Assembly (NCBI RefSeq): GCF_006716565.1
Contig: NZ_VFPG01000001.1
Coordinates: 620,001 to 684,000, forward strand
From: Nocardia bhagyanarayanae
GTDB taxonomy: Bacteria; Actinomycetota; Actinomycetes; Mycobacteriales; Mycobacteriaceae
Length of the DNA stretch: 64,000 bases
Direction: 5' to 3'
Position 1 is the first letter of the stretch; each line of letters begins with the position of its first letter. The translations under genes and the position numbers were made by a program. The notes beneath the pieces were generated by a model that worked only from the letters and a program-made list of their open reading frames with translations, did no database searches and was not told where the DNA came from. Below, piece by piece: positions 25,281 through 37,545 of the stretch.

Positions 25281-28200
25281 CGGTCTCCTTTGTCTCCGGT
25301 TAGGTTCATTTCTCTCATCGCACGGCCATCCCGGACGCCCTGCTGGTGACGGCTCAAGCTGGACCTGATCGATTCCGGATCTCGGCGCGGCGCCCGATCC
25401 GCGGAGCCGCTGACGGCGCCGGGGACCAGCCTCCCGCCCGGATTGCGTTGAGGCAAGCCCGCGGCGGTTTTTGTTTCGGCTTGCGCCTCGCTGGCCCGGC
25501 GTGCGGCCTGCCAACCCTCGTCGCCCGGCGACTCGAAGGAGGCCGCGACCTGGGACCGATCCGGGTTCGGATCGGCCAGCCATGCCGACATCATCTCGGC
25601 GAAGATCGGGCTGTCCATCGGCGACCCGGACTCGACCGCGGGCTGCAGGCGGGTCTGGAAGAACGAGGCCGTCTTCGACGGGTTGGATTTGTAGCTGTGC
25701 TTGCCGGGGTCGCGGCCGCCCGTAGGCGTGCTCGACTCGGCTTCCTTCTTGTCCGAGCCGGTCGCGGCTGGCTGCACGGTCCGTTCCCGTTGCGGCAGGC
25801 CGACTCCCGGCGGTACCTCGCGCTGCGGCATCACCGTCGCGCCGGGATCGCGCTGCGGCAGACCGCCGGGCGACGGCGCGGCCGACGGACGCTGCGGCAG
25901 ACCGCTCGGCGCCTCGCGCTGCGGCAGGCCGGTCGACGCGGCAGGCCGCTGCGGCAGGCCACCGGGCGCCTGCTCCCGGCGCGGAGCGCCGCTGGCGCCC
26001 GGTTCGCGCAAGGGCAGTCCGTTGCCGGTCTGCGGACGCTGGGATAGGCGATTCGCGGCGGGATCGCGCTGCGGCAGACCACCGGAGGCGAAATCGCGCT
26101 GCGGCAGACCACCGGACTCACGCTGCGGCAAACCACCCGACGCGGACTCACGCTGCGGCAGACCACCGGCAGCCGAATCACGCTGCGGCAAACCACCCGA
26201 CGCGGACTCACGCTGCGGCAGACCACCGGCAGCCGAATCACGCTGCGGCAAACCACCCGACGCGGACTCACGCTGCGATAGACCGGCGAACGGATCGCGC
26301 TGCGGCCGACCAGTGGCCGAATCGCGTGCGGGCGCACCGTTCGCACCGGGCTCCCGCTGCGGCAGGCCGCTCGGCGCCGCGTCGCGCTGCGACAGACCGT
26401 TCGCGGCGCCCTCGCGCTGCGGCAGGCCCGAAGACTGACGCGGCGGCATCCCGTTGGCGCCGGGCTGGCGCTGCGGCAGACCGCCCGCGGCCTGATCGCG
26501 CTGCGGCAGACCACCCGATGCCGACTCACGCTGCGGCAGACCACCGGAAGCGGCATCCCGCCCCGGCGGCTTGAGGGCAGCGGAATCACGCGGCGCCAGG
26601 CTCGAAGCGGCATCCCGTGCGGGCGCGCCGTTCGTGCCGGGCTGGCGCTGCGGCAGACCCGTCGCGCTCGGCTTCGGCACACCGTTGGTGCCCGGCTGAC
26701 GCTGCGGGAGATCGCCCGAGTTCGACGGCTCACGCTGCGGCAGCGACCCGCTGCCGGTGTTCGCACCGGTGCCGGTCGGCGGGGTGGGCGGCCGCTGCGG
26801 GCCGCCCGGGCCTAGGTTGCGCTTGGGCAGGCTCGCCGCGGCTAGCTTGCCGCGCTGCGGACCGCTCGGCGGCGTCTGGCCGGGCTGCGGGCGCAGGGTC
26901 GGACTCGACTGGGCCGAGTCCTGGCGCAATCCGGTCGCCATCGAGTTGCCCGGCTGCCGCTGCGGAAGTCCGCCTTGGGCGTCGCCGTTCGGCTCGGCGG
27001 ACTTGGCGACCGGGATCGGGCCGCTCACGCCGGGATCGACGGTGACCATCATGTTGCCGCCGGGCGTGCGGGTGATCGAACGCATCTGCATCGACTGCGA
27101 CGACTGGCGCTGCGGCGCGGCGGGCGACGGGGTGGGCGTCACGGGCTGCGCGTCCGAGATCGGTCCACCGGCGACGATCAGACCCACCGGCACGTGCACG
27201 GTCACGGTCACGCCGGGATCGCGTGCGGTGTCGAAGGTCGGGCGCAGTCGCACGGTCAGGCCGTGGCGCTCGGCCAGGCGGCCGACCACGAACAGACCCA
27301 TGTGGCGCGCGGTATCGGGGCCCGGCTCGGCGGTCTGCTCGAGCTTCCTGTTGATCTCGGCCATCTCCGAGGGCGGCATACCGATGCCGCGGTCGGCGAC
27401 CTCGATGAGCATGCCCTGGTCGTGCGCCTGCGCGAAGGTGAACTTCACGTCCGTCTCGGGCGGCGAGGCGCGCAGCGCGTTGTCCAAGAGCTCGGCGAAC
27501 AGGTGCGCGAGGTCGGAGGCGGCCGGTTCCTTCAGCGAGCCGCGCGGCGTGGCGCCGAGCTTGACTCGCTCGTAGTCCTCGACCTCGGAGATCGCGGCAC
27601 GCAGCACGTCGGCGATCTCGACGGGCGCGGACTTGGCGCGGCGCTGTTTGGTGCCGGCCAGAATCAGCAGGTTGTCGCCGTTACGGCGCATACGAGCGGC
27701 GAGATGGTCCAGCCGGAAGAGGTTCTCCAACAGGCGGGGGTCCTTCTCGTCGTACTCCATCGCCTCGATGAGGCTGAGCTGATGGTCGACCAGCGACTTG
27801 GAGCGCCTGGCCAGGGTCTCGAACATATCGTTCACCTGGCGACGCATCTGCGCCTGGTCGCTCGCGAGGCGCAGCGCCTGGCCGTGGATGTCGTCGACGG
27901 CGCGCGCCAGCTGGCCGATTTCCTCGGTGCTTCGCACCGGCATCGGCTCCAGCGGCACGTCTTCCGGCTTGGCGCCGTTACGCAGCTGGGCGACCTCGTG
28001 CGGCAGGTCGCTCTCGGCGACGCGCAGCGCGGCGAGGCGAAGGCGGTGCAGCGGCACGATCATCGAGCGCGCGACGAACACCGCGAGCAGCAGCGCCGCG
28101 AGGATGGTCGCGATGACGATCGCGGTGTAACTCCACGCGTCCCGGTTGGCCGTGGCGGCCAGCGAGTCCATCGCGCTGTCGATGTCCTTGGTCGCCTTGG

Positions 28201-29071
28201 CGACGACGAGCTCGTAGACGTCGACGCTGCCGGTCAGCGAGTTCTTCAGCTCACCGATCGGGATCTTGCCCGCCTGCGCCTCGGGGCTGTTCAGCAGCGA
28301 GACGCGGTTGTCGATGCCCGCGCGCAGATCCGCGATCGAGGCGTCGCCGTCGGGGAACCGGTGCGCGAGCACGTTGAGCAGCTGCCGCTCGGAGTTCGCC
28401 GCGATCAGGAAGGACTGGATGCCCGACTCGGTGCTGTGCAGCACGTCGTTGAACGCGGCCAGCTCGCTGACCAGGGTGGCTCGGGTGTTGAGCGAGTCGA
28501 CCAGGCGCAGCTTCGCGGCGTCCAGCGCCGGGTCGGACACCTGCGAGACCGTGCTCTCCACGATGCTCACGCTGTCGTTGCGGATCCGGTCGATCCCGCC
28601 GAGCGCCTCCGCCGGGTCGGCGGCGGCCTTGCCCCTGGACAGGATCGCCTTGGCCTCGGTGATCATGTTCTGCAGCGCGGACTCGGCCTTCGGCTGACCG
28701 GACAGGTTGCTCACCGCGCTCTGCGCGGCGGCGATCGCCTTGTCGAGGTCGCTGAGGTTCTGGTCGGTCACCACGCTCTGGCCTGGCAACAGCGAGACCA
28801 TCTGCGAACCCGCGACCGTGGCCGCGTTCGCACTCAAGCCGGTGACGGCCGGGATCGCCTCGATGTTCTCGGCGACCCCTTCCAAGCGGTTCGCCTCGGT
28901 GAACTCCGAGGTAATCCTCGACACGCCGAGCCCCACCGCGACCGCCAGCGGCACGGCCAGAACCGCCGTAACCTTCCAGCGCAGGTCCCAATTGCCGAGC
29001 GCCCAGCGCTTCTTGCCGGACCTAGCGGCGTCACGCATCTCCCACTCACTTTCCAAACTGGCCCCATCCAC
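25277..29071 (-). CDS. Conservon nitrate/nitrite-sensor-type histidine kinase with GLPQR-repeat tail
   Basis: 1264-aa membrane kinase heading the conservon (CvnA / Rv3365c type). Order: N-terminal membrane helix (about 30-50), extracytoplasmic nitrate/nitrite-sensing-like domain (about 65-310), second helix (about 315-335), HAMP, coiled-coil dimerisation region, then a GHKL ATPase domain (about 520-640) with [12 protein letters not shown] and VADRGIGM. The last about 600 residues are disordered Pro/Gly/Arg/Gln sequence holding about 20 copies of GLPQR. A conserved end follows, with [13 protein letters not shown] and [17 protein letters not shown]. The tail is much longer than in most homologues. 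The ATG at 29071 is used; an internal Met at residue 12 is possible. Confidence 0.88.
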   Translation of the reverse strand: MDGASLESEWEMRDAARSGKKRWALGNWDLRWKVTAVLAVPLAVAVGLGVSRITSEFTEANRLEGVAENIEAIPAVTGLSANAATVAGSQMVSLLPGQSVVTDQNLSDLDKAIAAAQSAVSNLSGQPKAESALQNMITEAKAILSRGKAAADPAEALGGIDRIRNDSVSIVESTVSQVSDPALDAAKLRLVDSLNTRATLVSELAAFNDVLHSTESGIQSFLIAANSERQLLNVLAHRFPDGDASIADLRAGIDNRVSLLNSPEAQAGKIPIGELKNSLTGSVDVYELVVAKATKDIDSAMDSLAATANRDAWSYTAIVIATILAALLLAVFVARSMIVPLHRLRLAALRVAESDLPHEVAQLRNGAKPEDVPLEPMPVRSTEEIGQLARAVDDIHGQALRLASDQAQMRRQVNDMFETLARRSKSLVDHQLSLIEAMEYDEKDPRLLENLFRLDHLAARMRRNGDNLLILAGTKQRRAKSAPVEIADVLRAAISEVEDYERVKLGATPRGSLKEPAASDLAHLFAELLDNALRASPPETDVKFTFAQAHDQGMLIEVADRGIGMPPSEMAEINRKLEQTAEPGPDTARHMGLFVVGRLAERHGLTVRLRPTFDTARDPGVTVTVHVPVGLIVAGGPISDAQPVTPTPSPAAPQRQSSQSMQMRSITRTPGGNMMVTVDPGVSGPIPVAKSAEPNGDAQGGLPQRQPGNSMATGLRQDSAQSSPTLRPQPGQTPPSGPQRGKLAAASLPKRNLGPGGPQRPPTPPTGTGANTGSGSLPQREPSNSGDLPQRQPGTNGVPKPSATGLPQRQPGTNGAPARDAASSLAPRDSAALKPPGRDAASGGLPQRESASGGLPQRDQAAGGLPQRQPGANGMPPRQSSGLPQREGAANGLSQRDAAPSGLPQREPGANGAPARDSATGRPQRDPFAGLSQRESASGGLPQRDSAAGGLPQRESASGGLPQRDSAAGGLPQRESASGGLPQRESGGLPQRDFASGGLPQRDPAANRLSQRPQTGNGLPLREPGASGAPRREQAPGGLPQRPAASTGLPQREAPSGLPQRPSAAPSPGGLPQRDPGATVMPQREVPPGVGLPQRERTVQPAATGSDKKEAESSTPTGGRDPGKHSYKSNPSKTASFFQTRLQPAVESGSPMDSPIFAEMMSAWLADPNPDRSQVAASFESPGDEGWQAARRASEAQAETKTAAGLPQRNPGGRLVPGAVSGSADRAPRRDPESIRSSLSRHQQGVRDGRAMREMNLTGDKGDR
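26119..26277. repeat. Perfect 60-bp tandem repeat inside the conservon kinase gene
   Basis: Two full 60-bp units (26161-26220 and 26221-26277) are identical until the last few bases, and the 40 bp upstream matches the second part of the unit. Each unit encodes the 20-residue block [20 protein letters not shown]. The absence of silent differences implies recent slippage or unequal recombination, so copy number probably varies between strains. Confidence 0.9.
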
Positions 29072-29355
29072 GCGCCATCAGCGAACCTCCACAATCGCAT
29101 GCTGGCTCGACGGGTGGAGCTGGCCGAGAACTGCGGCTGGCCGAGAAATTGCGTCTACGACGGCCCAAATAAGTGACATCAGATTCTAACGGATCAATAA
29201 CAGCTTGGGTGACATCGAGTATAGCTACGGGCCTTGACCTGCCCGTTCCAGGCAAAACCAGAGGTCGCGGCACCCACCCGGGCGTCGCGTGAAGTCTGCC
29301 ACAATCATGCAGATCTATCGAGGCGGGCATCGAGGCAAGCTAGGGAGTCACGGGT
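29072..29355. promoter_or_regulatory. 284-bp divergent intergenic region between conservon and prpE
   Basis: AT-richer stretch around 29170-29230 (TAACGG, TAATAA and TATAGC words) between two divergent operons, so promoters for both are expected here. No clear operator symmetry was found. AGGGAG at 29342-29347 is the probable prpE ribosome-binding site. Confidence 0.4.
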
Positions 29356-31442
<2,087 letters not shown>

Positions 31443-31458
<16 letters not shown>

Positions 31459-31559
31459 CGCACCGCGTCGTGGCGTCCTGACGCACCGCGTCGCGCCGTC
31501 CTGACGCACCGCGTCGTGACGTGATGGCGGGCGCATCGCGTCGTGCCGTCCCGGCGCAA
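31443..31559. repeat. 23-bp tandem array spanning the prpE stop codon
   Basis: Five units: 31443-31463 (21 bp), 31464-31486, 31487-31509 (23 bp each), 31510-31536 (27 bp, diverged) and 31537-31559 (23 bp). Units 1-3 share GTCCTGACGCAC and differ mainly at CGTCGYGSC. The first unit contains the last codons and TGA stop of prpE. Confidence 0.88.
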
Positions 31560-31664
31560 CACCCCTCAGAGCTTTCTCAGGGATCGTTCACACGCGTGCC
31601 AGCGCTTCGCAATAGCGTCGGATGCGCTTTCGCTCTATCCCTCGAAGAACTGGAGGCATTCCCG

Positions 31665-32051
31665 ATGAACTCTTTCCGTCGCCGCACCGGTCTCGCCGCA
31701 CTGGCCGCGGGCGGCATGGCCACGGTGGCCGTGCTCCTCTCTCCGGCCGTCGCGTCCGCAGACCCGACGGAACTCGTCGGTCCGCTGCTGAACTCGGACT
31801 GCACCTTCGCACAGGTCGACGCCGCCCTGCACGACCAGTCGCCGCAGCTGGCCGCGATGCTCGACGCGAACCCGGCCCAGAAGGCGGAATTGCAGCGCCG
31901 TTTCGACCAGCCGGTCGAGCAGCGCCGCGCCGAGTTCCAGCGCCTGCTCGCCGAGAACCCGGAGGCCGCGCGCGAGGCGGAGAACGATCCGCGCGCCGCC
32001 GGACTGCGCCAGACGATCGCGGCCGTCGCGGCGACCTGCCACAACTACTGA
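31665..32051 (+). CDS. Haemophore-related secreted haem-binding-like protein
   Basis: 128-aa exported protein. A signal peptide covers about 1-32 with cleavage after ASA. The mature part begins near LLNSDCTFAQVDAAL and ends AATCHNY, with one Cys near each end that could form a disulfide and a Gln/Glu/Arg-rich helical middle. This matches the mycobacterial haemophore (MHB, Rv0203-like) family, thought to capture haem in the envelope. No haem-transport gene is adjacent. TGGAGG precedes the ATG; the longer frame upstream is repeat sequence. Confidence 0.8.
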   Translation: MNSFRRRTGLAALAAGGMATVAVLLSPAVASADPTELVGPLLNSDCTFAQVDAALHDQSPQLAAMLDANPAQKAELQRRFDQPVEQRRAEFQRLLAENPEAAREAENDPRAAGLRQTIAAVAATCHNY

Positions 32052-32089
32052 TCGACTCCTGACCGACGACCGCACCCGCGACCGGCAGA

Positions 32090-32800
32090 ATGAACGACGT
32101 GACCCCCTCGACGCCGACCGTCCTCGTTGTCGACGACGACGAGGACGTGCTCGCCTCTGTCGAACGCGGGCTGCGGCTGTCCGGTTTCCGGGTGCTGGTC
32201 GCCCGGGACGGCGCCGCGGCGCTGCGCAGCGTCGGCGAGCACGCTCCCGACGCCATCGTGCTGGACATGAACATGCCGGTGCTGGACGGCGCCGGCGTGG
32301 TGACCGCGCTGCGCGCCATGGGCAACGAAGTGCCGATCTGTGTGCTCAGCGCCCGCGCCTCGGTGGACGACCGGATCTCCGGCCTGGAATCCGGCGCCGA
32401 CGACTACCTGGTGAAACCGTTCGTGCTCGCCGAGCTGGTCGCGCGCATTCGCGCGCTGCTGCGCCGTCGCACCGACACGCCCGCCCCTGCCACACCCGGC
32501 GCGATCACCGTCGGACCGCTCGAGGTCGACGTCGCCGGTTATCGCGCGCTGCTGCACGGCACCGAGATCGAGCTGACCAAGCGAGAATTCGAGCTGCTTT
32601 CCACGCTGGCGCGCAACGCGGGCGTGGTGCTTAGCCGGGAACGTCTGCTGGAACTGGTGTGGGGCTACGACTTCGCCGCCGACACCAACGTGGTCGACGT
32701 CTTCGTCGGCTACCTGCGCCGCAAGCTGGAGATCGGCGACACCCCGCGCCTGCTGCACACCATCCGCGGCGTCGGCTTCGTGCTGCGAGCGCCGAAATGA
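32090..32800 (+). CDS. prrA: PrrA-type OmpR-family response regulator
   Basis: 236-aa response regulator very close in sequence to M. tuberculosis PrrA. The receiver domain (about 10-125) has phospho-acceptor Asp59 ([12 protein letters not shown]), acidic pocket VVDDDED and signalling Lys (YLVKPF). The winged-helix DNA-binding domain (about 140-235) contains LTKREFELL and [20 protein letters not shown]. It forms a two-component pair with the kinase starting 13 bp downstream. PrrA is essential in mycobacteria and linked to early adaptation and central metabolism. Confidence 0.92.
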   Translation: MNDVTPSTPTVLVVDDDEDVLASVERGLRLSGFRVLVARDGAAALRSVGEHAPDAIVLDMNMPVLDGAGVVTALRAMGNEVPICVLSARASVDDRISGLESGADDYLVKPFVLAELVARIRALLRRRTDTPAPATPGAITVGPLEVDVAGYRALLHGTEIELTKREFELLSTLARNAGVVLSRERLLELVWGYDFAADTNVVDVFVGYLRRKLEIGDTPRLLHTIRGVGFVLRAPK

Positions 32801-32813
32801 ATCCGAACGTACC

Positions 32814-34199
32814 GTGAAAACGCGTGGGCGCAGGACCTTCTCGCTTCGCACCCGGGTGGCGGGTGCGGCGGCGGCCGGCGCCGTCATCATCGTGACCGTG
32901 CTCAGCGCGATCACCGTGCAGGCGATCGAGCGCAACAATCTGCAGCAGAGCGATCAGCAACTCGCGGTCGCGTCTCGCCTCGTCCTGCTCGACCCGGTGA
33001 TCGCGGTGGGCGTGCTCGGCTTGACCGGACTCAACGACGACATGGCGATCACGGTGCGCGACAGCGGGTCCGTGGTGGCGAGCAGCCCGGTCCAGCTGCC
33101 GAACCTGGCCACCGGATCGCGCACCGTGACCGTGGGCGGCGTCCCGTACCGCGTGCTCACCACGACGGAGAATCAGCCGCCGGATCGCACTGTCTCCCTT
33201 GGCATTCCGGCCGACGAAGCGGCCCGTGCCACCGCCGAGCAGCAGCGCTGGGTGATGGGCGGCGCACTGCTCGCGGTGGCCGCGGCGGGCGCGCTCGGCT
33301 GGTTGCTCGCGGGCCGCGCGGTGCGCCCGATCGTCGACCTCACCCATCAGGTCGGCACGCGCAGCGCCTTCCCCGACCCCGACAATCCGCATCCCCCGGT
33401 CGACGGGAAGGGCATGCGCGAGGCCGAGAAACTCGCCGACGCGGTGAACCGCATGCTGCAACGGGTCGACCAGGCGCAGGAGGAGACCGCGGCCGCGCTG
33501 GAGACCGCGCGCGATTTCGCCGCCGTCTCCGCCCACGAACTACGCACCCCGCTCACCGCAATGCGCACCGACCTGGAGGTGTTGCGCACCCTCGACCTCG
33601 ACGAGGCGCAGCGCGCGGAGATCCTCGCCGACCTGCAACGCAGCCAGGGCCGGGTGGAGACCACCCTCGCCGCGCTGGAACGGCTCGCCACCGGCGATCT
33701 CACCAATCAACGCGACCACGTGGACACCGACGTCGGCGACCTCTGCGACCAGGCCGCGCACGACGCCATGCGCCACTTCCCCGGCCTGACCGTGCGCATC
33801 GAGACCGACGCGGAACTGGTGACCCGCGGCCTGCCCGCGGGTCTGCGCCTCGCGGTGGACAACGCGTTGGCCAACTCGGTGAAGCACGGCAGGGCCACCG
33901 AGGCGCTGGTCTCGGCGCACCGGACGCCGCACGGGCACATCGTGATCGCCGTCGACGACAATGGCCGCGGTATCCCGGTCGAGGAGCGCGCCGCGGTCTT
34001 CGAGCGGTTCTACCGGGGTAGTCAAGCGAGCAAAGGCGGCTCCGGACTCGGCCTAGCGCTGGTCGCCCAGCAGGCCCAATTGCACGGCGGGCGGGCGTAT
34101 TTCGAGGAAAGTCCGCTGGGCGGCGCCCGGTTGGTCCTCGAACTGCCGGAGCGGCATCGCACCGATCAGCCCGCGTCGAACGGGTCCCGCGTCCGCTGA
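32814..34199 (+). CDS. prrB: PrrB-type sensor histidine kinase
   Basis: 461-aa membrane kinase. Transmembrane helices lie at about 17-38 and 145-165 around a short extracytoplasmic domain, followed by HAMP. The H-box holds phospho-acceptor His241 (SAHELRTPLTAMRTD). The ATPase domain has DNALANSVKHG (N box), VDDNGRGIP (G1) and GGSGLGLALV (G2). GTG start 13 bp after prrA. It should phosphorylate PrrA. The signal it senses is unknown. Confidence 0.92.
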   Translation: MKTRGRRTFSLRTRVAGAAAAGAVIIVTVLSAITVQAIERNNLQQSDQQLAVASRLVLLDPVIAVGVLGLTGLNDDMAITVRDSGSVVASSPVQLPNLATGSRTVTVGGVPYRVLTTTENQPPDRTVSLGIPADEAARATAEQQRWVMGGALLAVAAAGALGWLLAGRAVRPIVDLTHQVGTRSAFPDPDNPHPPVDGKGMREAEKLADAVNRMLQRVDQAQEETAAALETARDFAAVSAHELRTPLTAMRTDLEVLRTLDLDEAQRAEILADLQRSQGRVETTLAALERLATGDLTNQRDHVDTDVGDLCDQAAHDAMRHFPGLTVRIETDAELVTRGLPAGLRLAVDNALANSVKHGRATEALVSAHRTPHGHIVIAVDDNGRGIPVEERAAVFERFYRGSQASKGGSGLGLALVAQQAQLHGGRAYFEESPLGGARLVLELPERHRTDQPASNGSRVR

Positions 34200-34266
34200 A
34201 TCCCTTGCCCTTACCGAACTCTCAGAGAAACGCCAAGGGGGCCGTTAGCAGCGGTCCTTATGGTCG

Positions 34267-35445
34267 GTGATCGTGATCGGACATCGCGCCCGCTGGGCCC
34301 TGCTCGCCGTTGGGATCGTCACCGCAGGAGCGATCGGGGGTGGAGTCACCGCCTGTGCGAGCTCGGGTTCCGCGCCGTCGGGGATCGCCTTGGTCAACGC
34401 CGACAGCGGACCGACCGGCGCGCGCATCGTGCAGGCGCTCGAGCAGGACGGCGCGGGCTACGAGTGGACGATGGCGAAACCGGGCGAGGCGAACACCGAC
34501 GACTACGCGGCCGTCATCACGCTGCCCGCCGACCTCACCGAGTCCATGGGCACGCTGGCCGGTCCGGTGCCGCAGCGCGCCATCGTCACCGTCGCCGCCA
34601 ACGACGACGCCGACGGCGACCTGGTTAACGGGGCGATCCAGGCGGTGACGCACCGCATCGGCGCGACCGGGGTGGACGCGGCGCTCGCCGCCGTCGCCCA
34701 GGCCCGCAGCCAGCTCACCGGGGTGCAGTTCACCGCCCAGCTGCTCGGCGCGGGCGTGAACGCCGCGGCCGCGGGCGCGGACCAGTTCAGCGCGGGCGCC
34801 GACCAGCTGCTCGGCTTCCTGGATTTCGCGAAAGCGGGCTCCGCCCAGCTGACTTCGGCCATCGCCATGCTCAACGACACCGTCGACGGCGCGGTCGTGC
34901 AGGCGAATCAGCTCGCCGAGGCGCTGGATTCGACCGGCATCACGATCGCGCAGGTACAGCAGACCGCGGGCACCGTCAGCTCCGGACTGGACCAGATCCT
35001 GCCGCTGCTGCGCGCGCTGCCCTTCGCCAACGATCCGGCGCTGGCCGACATCATCGGCAAACTCGAAGCGCTGCGCGCCGTCTCGGGCCAGGCGGGCTCC
35101 CAGCTGGACGGCCTCGACCTGCTGGTCGGCGGCGCCGTCGACCCGAACACCGATCTCGGCGCCCTGCTGCGCACCGTCGTCGGCCGCCTGCAATCCGCGA
35201 GCGCCCAGCTGAACGAAGGCGCCGAGCTCGCAGAAGGACTCCCCCGGCTCGCCGAACAGGGCGGCGCGCAACTGGTCGACGCGATCGGCCAGCTCACCGG
35301 CGGCGTCACCCAGCTCCAGCAGATCGTGACCAACCTCAACACCCAGACCGGCAAGGCCATGGACGCCCTACCCGTCCGCAGCACCACCCAGCAGTCCGCG
35401 ATCGCCCTCGCCCTCACCGACCCGGTGGAAATCGTCCGCGAATGA
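34267..35445 (+). CDS. YhgE/Pip-like ectodomain protein, probable lipoprotein, lacking the membrane part
   Basis: 392-aa protein. The N-terminus has a hydrophobic segment ending VTAC, a possible lipobox with Cys30. Next comes IALVNADSGPTGARI, the opening of YhgE/Pip proteins. A long helical region of Leu/Gln/Ala heptads without Pro follows (about 120-370). It ends with VRSTTQQSAIALALTDPVEI, the segment that in YhgE/Pip precedes the multi-helix membrane domain; here the gene stops there. Function is unknown; surface or coiled-coil scaffolding is a guess. Several GTG codons are possible starts (34267, 34273). It follows prrAB by 67 bp. Confidence 0.72.
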   Translation: MIVIGHRARWALLAVGIVTAGAIGGGVTACASSGSAPSGIALVNADSGPTGARIVQALEQDGAGYEWTMAKPGEANTDDYAAVITLPADLTESMGTLAGPVPQRAIVTVAANDDADGDLVNGAIQAVTHRIGATGVDAALAAVAQARSQLTGVQFTAQLLGAGVNAAAAGADQFSAGADQLLGFLDFAKAGSAQLTSAIAMLNDTVDGAVVQANQLAEALDSTGITIAQVQQTAGTVSSGLDQILPLLRALPFANDPALADIIGKLEALRAVSGQAGSQLDGLDLLVGGAVDPNTDLGALLRTVVGRLQSASAQLNEGAELAEGLPRLAEQGGAQLVDAIGQLTGGVTQLQQIVTNLNTQTGKAMDALPVRSTTQQSAIALALTDPVEIVRE

Positions 35446-35454
35446 GCTCGCGCG

Positions 35455-36255
35455 TCACGCCGACCAGCCGTGCCGACGTGGTGCGCCCAGTTGCTCGTCC
35501 TCGGTGTCCCGCAGCCGCCGCGCGGCGCGGTCGAGCCAGGACGCGAATGTGGTCGCGAGGTCGCCGGGCGTGGTCGGTCGCACGCTGACGTGCTGAGCGC
35601 GGATCTCCGTGTAGCGGCCGTCCTCGGCGATGTCGTACCACTGCAATGTGTCCTCCGCTTCCGGGCGGGTGTGCAGTGGGCCGACGCGCAGCCCGGCCGA
35701 GCCGCCGCCGTCGGCGGGCCGTCCCAGCAGCCGCTGATACCGCTCGCGCGGAGTGTTGCGAGCGTTGTCCCGCAGGTAGGTGCCGCGGTTCGGGCGCAGG
35801 TCGTCGGGATGGAAGGTGGCGGGCGGTCGCTTGCCCGGCGGGCAGGGCGGAAGTGCTTTCACGATCTGGACGGCCAGCGATTCCGGACCGCAGGTCCGTA
35901 GCCGGATCGGCCCGTTCTCCTCAGCGAGGACGGTCTGGAACGCGACCACCGCGTGCGAGCTGTTGCGGGCGCCGACGATTCGGTACTGCTTGACATCACC
36001 CGTGCTGTTCTTGTGCTTGCGCGAGCCACCCAGGATCTCGATGCGCATGTCCGAAGTGGACAGTGTGTGCATGGCGAATTCGATCTCCTCCAGCTCGTCG
36101 CCGGTGTAGCTCGCCCGCACCCGGAGGCGGTGCTGGTCGAAATCGTTCTGGACGGCGAAACGGCTGAGGTACTTGAGCGGGCGCGGGAACCGGTCGTTGG
36201 CGTCGCTGTACCAGAGCGCCGCGAAATCCTCGGGGTCCCAGTTCCATTCGGGCAT
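35455..36255 (-). CDS. ESX secretion-associated protein EspG family
   Basis: 266-aa protein with the EspG-type opening MPEWNWDPEDFAALWYSD and the phrase RFPRPLKYLSRF. EspG proteins are cytosolic chaperones that bind PE/PPE-type substrates of type VII (ESX) secretion near the tip of the PPE partner. It is the last of four reverse-strand genes also encoding a WXG-containing protein, a partner-like small protein and a DUF3558 lipoprotein. No ESX core gene (EccB-E, MycP) is in the window, so it probably serves a system elsewhere. Confidence 0.8.
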   Translation of the reverse strand: MPEWNWDPEDFAALWYSDANDRFPRPLKYLSRFAVQNDFDQHRLRVRASYTGDELEEIEFAMHTLSTSDMRIEILGGSRKHKNSTGDVKQYRIVGARNSSHAVVAFQTVLAEENGPIRLRTCGPESLAVQIVKALPPCPPGKRPPATFHPDDLRPNRGTYLRDNARNTPRERYQRLLGRPADGGGSAGLRVGPLHTRPEAEDTLQWYDIAEDGRYTEIRAQHVSVRPTTPGDLATTFASWLDRAARRLRDTEDEQLGAPRRHGWSA

Positions 36256-36394
36256 GTCGGGTCCGTTCGGTGGTGCGAGTGATCGGGAGACGGGTCGGCC
36301 GCGCCAAGGTCTGGGGCGTGCCGTGCCGGTCAGGCGGAGGATTGGTGGCGCGGCCGCGCGCCGGGTCGTGCGCGTGCGGGTCGGCCGCGCGCCG

Positions 36395-37543
36395 CTACTC
36401 GGGCGGATGTTCCCCGATCACGCCGCCCGGCGCTGTTTTCGGCAGCTCGCCGAGCAGTTCCTCGGTGTTCTCCATGGTGATCAAGTACTCCGGGATCTTG
36501 TGGTCGGCGTCGTCCTCGGACTTGCCGCCGGGGCGGGCGCCGAGTCCGCCCATGCCGGGCATACCCGCCATGCCGCGGGCCGGGGTCGCGGCTGCCGCGG
36601 CAGCTCCGGCCGGACTCGCTCCCGGCGCACCCGGGGTGCCCGGGATACCGCGCCCCGGCGACGGCGTCCCGGTGCCGGGTCCGGGGATGCCAGGACCCGG
36701 ACCGCCCGGCGTTCCAGCAGGATTGGTGCCCGTGGGCACGGTCGGCTGGTTGGCGCCGGGCTTGGTGGGATCGGTACCGGCCGGGGTTGTCGAACTCGGC
36801 GTGGTGTCCGTGGAAGTCGGGTCGGTCGAGGTGTCCTCGGTCGTCGGCTCGTCGGTCGGGTCGTCTTCGGTGCCCGGCTCCCCCGTGGTGGGGTCCTCGG
36901 TACCCTCCGGATCGTCCCCGTTGTTCACACCCGTGTTCGTCGGGCCTCCGTTTCCATTCCCATCGTCGTCGCCCGTGTCTTTGGTGGGCGCCGAGATGTC
37001 GAGCGGATTGGTCGGATCGATCGGCTTCGGCAATACCGGGATCTGCCCGTCGAGGTCGACGAAAGGCGTGACGTAGTAGTCCTTCATCACCGCCTGGGCT
37101 TCCTCCTGGCGGTCTTCGATCACACCGTCGCGGTTGGTGCCGACCCACGGCCAGGAGTCCTTGTGCCACCAAGGTTTTTCCTCGACGGGCTCGGGGAGGC
37201 GGCTGTTGGTGTCGACGATGGCTTGGGCGGCGGCCCAGACCCGGGTGCTGAGATTGCTCAGCGGGGTGGTCAAGTCGTGTGCCGACTTCGTGTACCGCTG
37301 AATGGCATCGCGAGCGTTGTTCGCGGCGTTGCCTTCCCAAGCGCCCGCGATCGACTTCTGAATACTCGCGTTGAACACCTCGACGCCTGCCTCCCACTGC
37401 GCGGACAGGTCGCTGTATCGGCCCGCGATGCTGTACGCGTTGGCCGGCTGGAGCGGATTGAAGGCGCCGCTGATCTCGAAATGCTTGTATTTGTTCGGAC
37501 GTTCGCCGCCATCGGTGATGCGGGCCGGTTCGTTCTCGTTCAC
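36395..37543 (-). CDS. Probable type VII secretion substrate, WXG-containing with long disordered tail
   Basis: 382-aa protein. Residues 25-120 form a helical WXG/PPE-like domain with turn motif Trp69-Glu-Gly71 (IAGAWEGNAANN). The middle and end (about 175-345) are disordered: Asp/Thr/Glu/Pro-rich, then Gly/Pro-rich and Ala/Met/Gly-rich. A conserved-looking end follows (IPEYLITMENTEELLGELP). It starts 2 bp after the upstream partner-like gene, so the two are probably co-translated and may pair as PE/PPE proteins do. EspG, encoded downstream, is the predicted chaperone. Confidence 0.75.
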   Translation of the reverse strand: MNENEPARITDGGERPNKYKHFEISGAFNPLQPANAYSIAGRYSDLSAQWEAGVEVFNASIQKSIAGAWEGNAANNARDAIQRYTKSAHDLTTPLSNLSTRVWAAAQAIVDTNSRLPEPVEEKPWWHKDSWPWVGTNRDGVIEDRQEEAQAVMKDYYVTPFVDLDGQIPVLPKPIDPTNPLDISAPTKDTGDDDGNGNGGPTNTGVNNGDDPEGTEDPTTGEPGTEDDPTDEPTTEDTSTDPTSTDTTPSSTTPAGTDPTKPGANQPTVPTGTNPAGTPGGPGPGIPGPGTGTPSPGRGIPGTPGAPGASPAGAAAAAATPARGMAGMPGMGGLGARPGGKSEDDADHKIPEYLITMENTEELLGELPKTAPGGVIGEHPPE

Positions 37544-37545
37544 GG

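Noticed and set aside
26119..26277. CRISPR-like regular repeats
   Set aside because: The units are directly adjacent without unique spacers, in frame, and encode GLPQR blocks of the kinase tail.
26975..29176. 733-codon forward frame opposite the conservon kinase
   Set aside because: It is the antisense of the sensor, HAMP and ATPase region, with His/Arg/Gln-rich composition and no domain.
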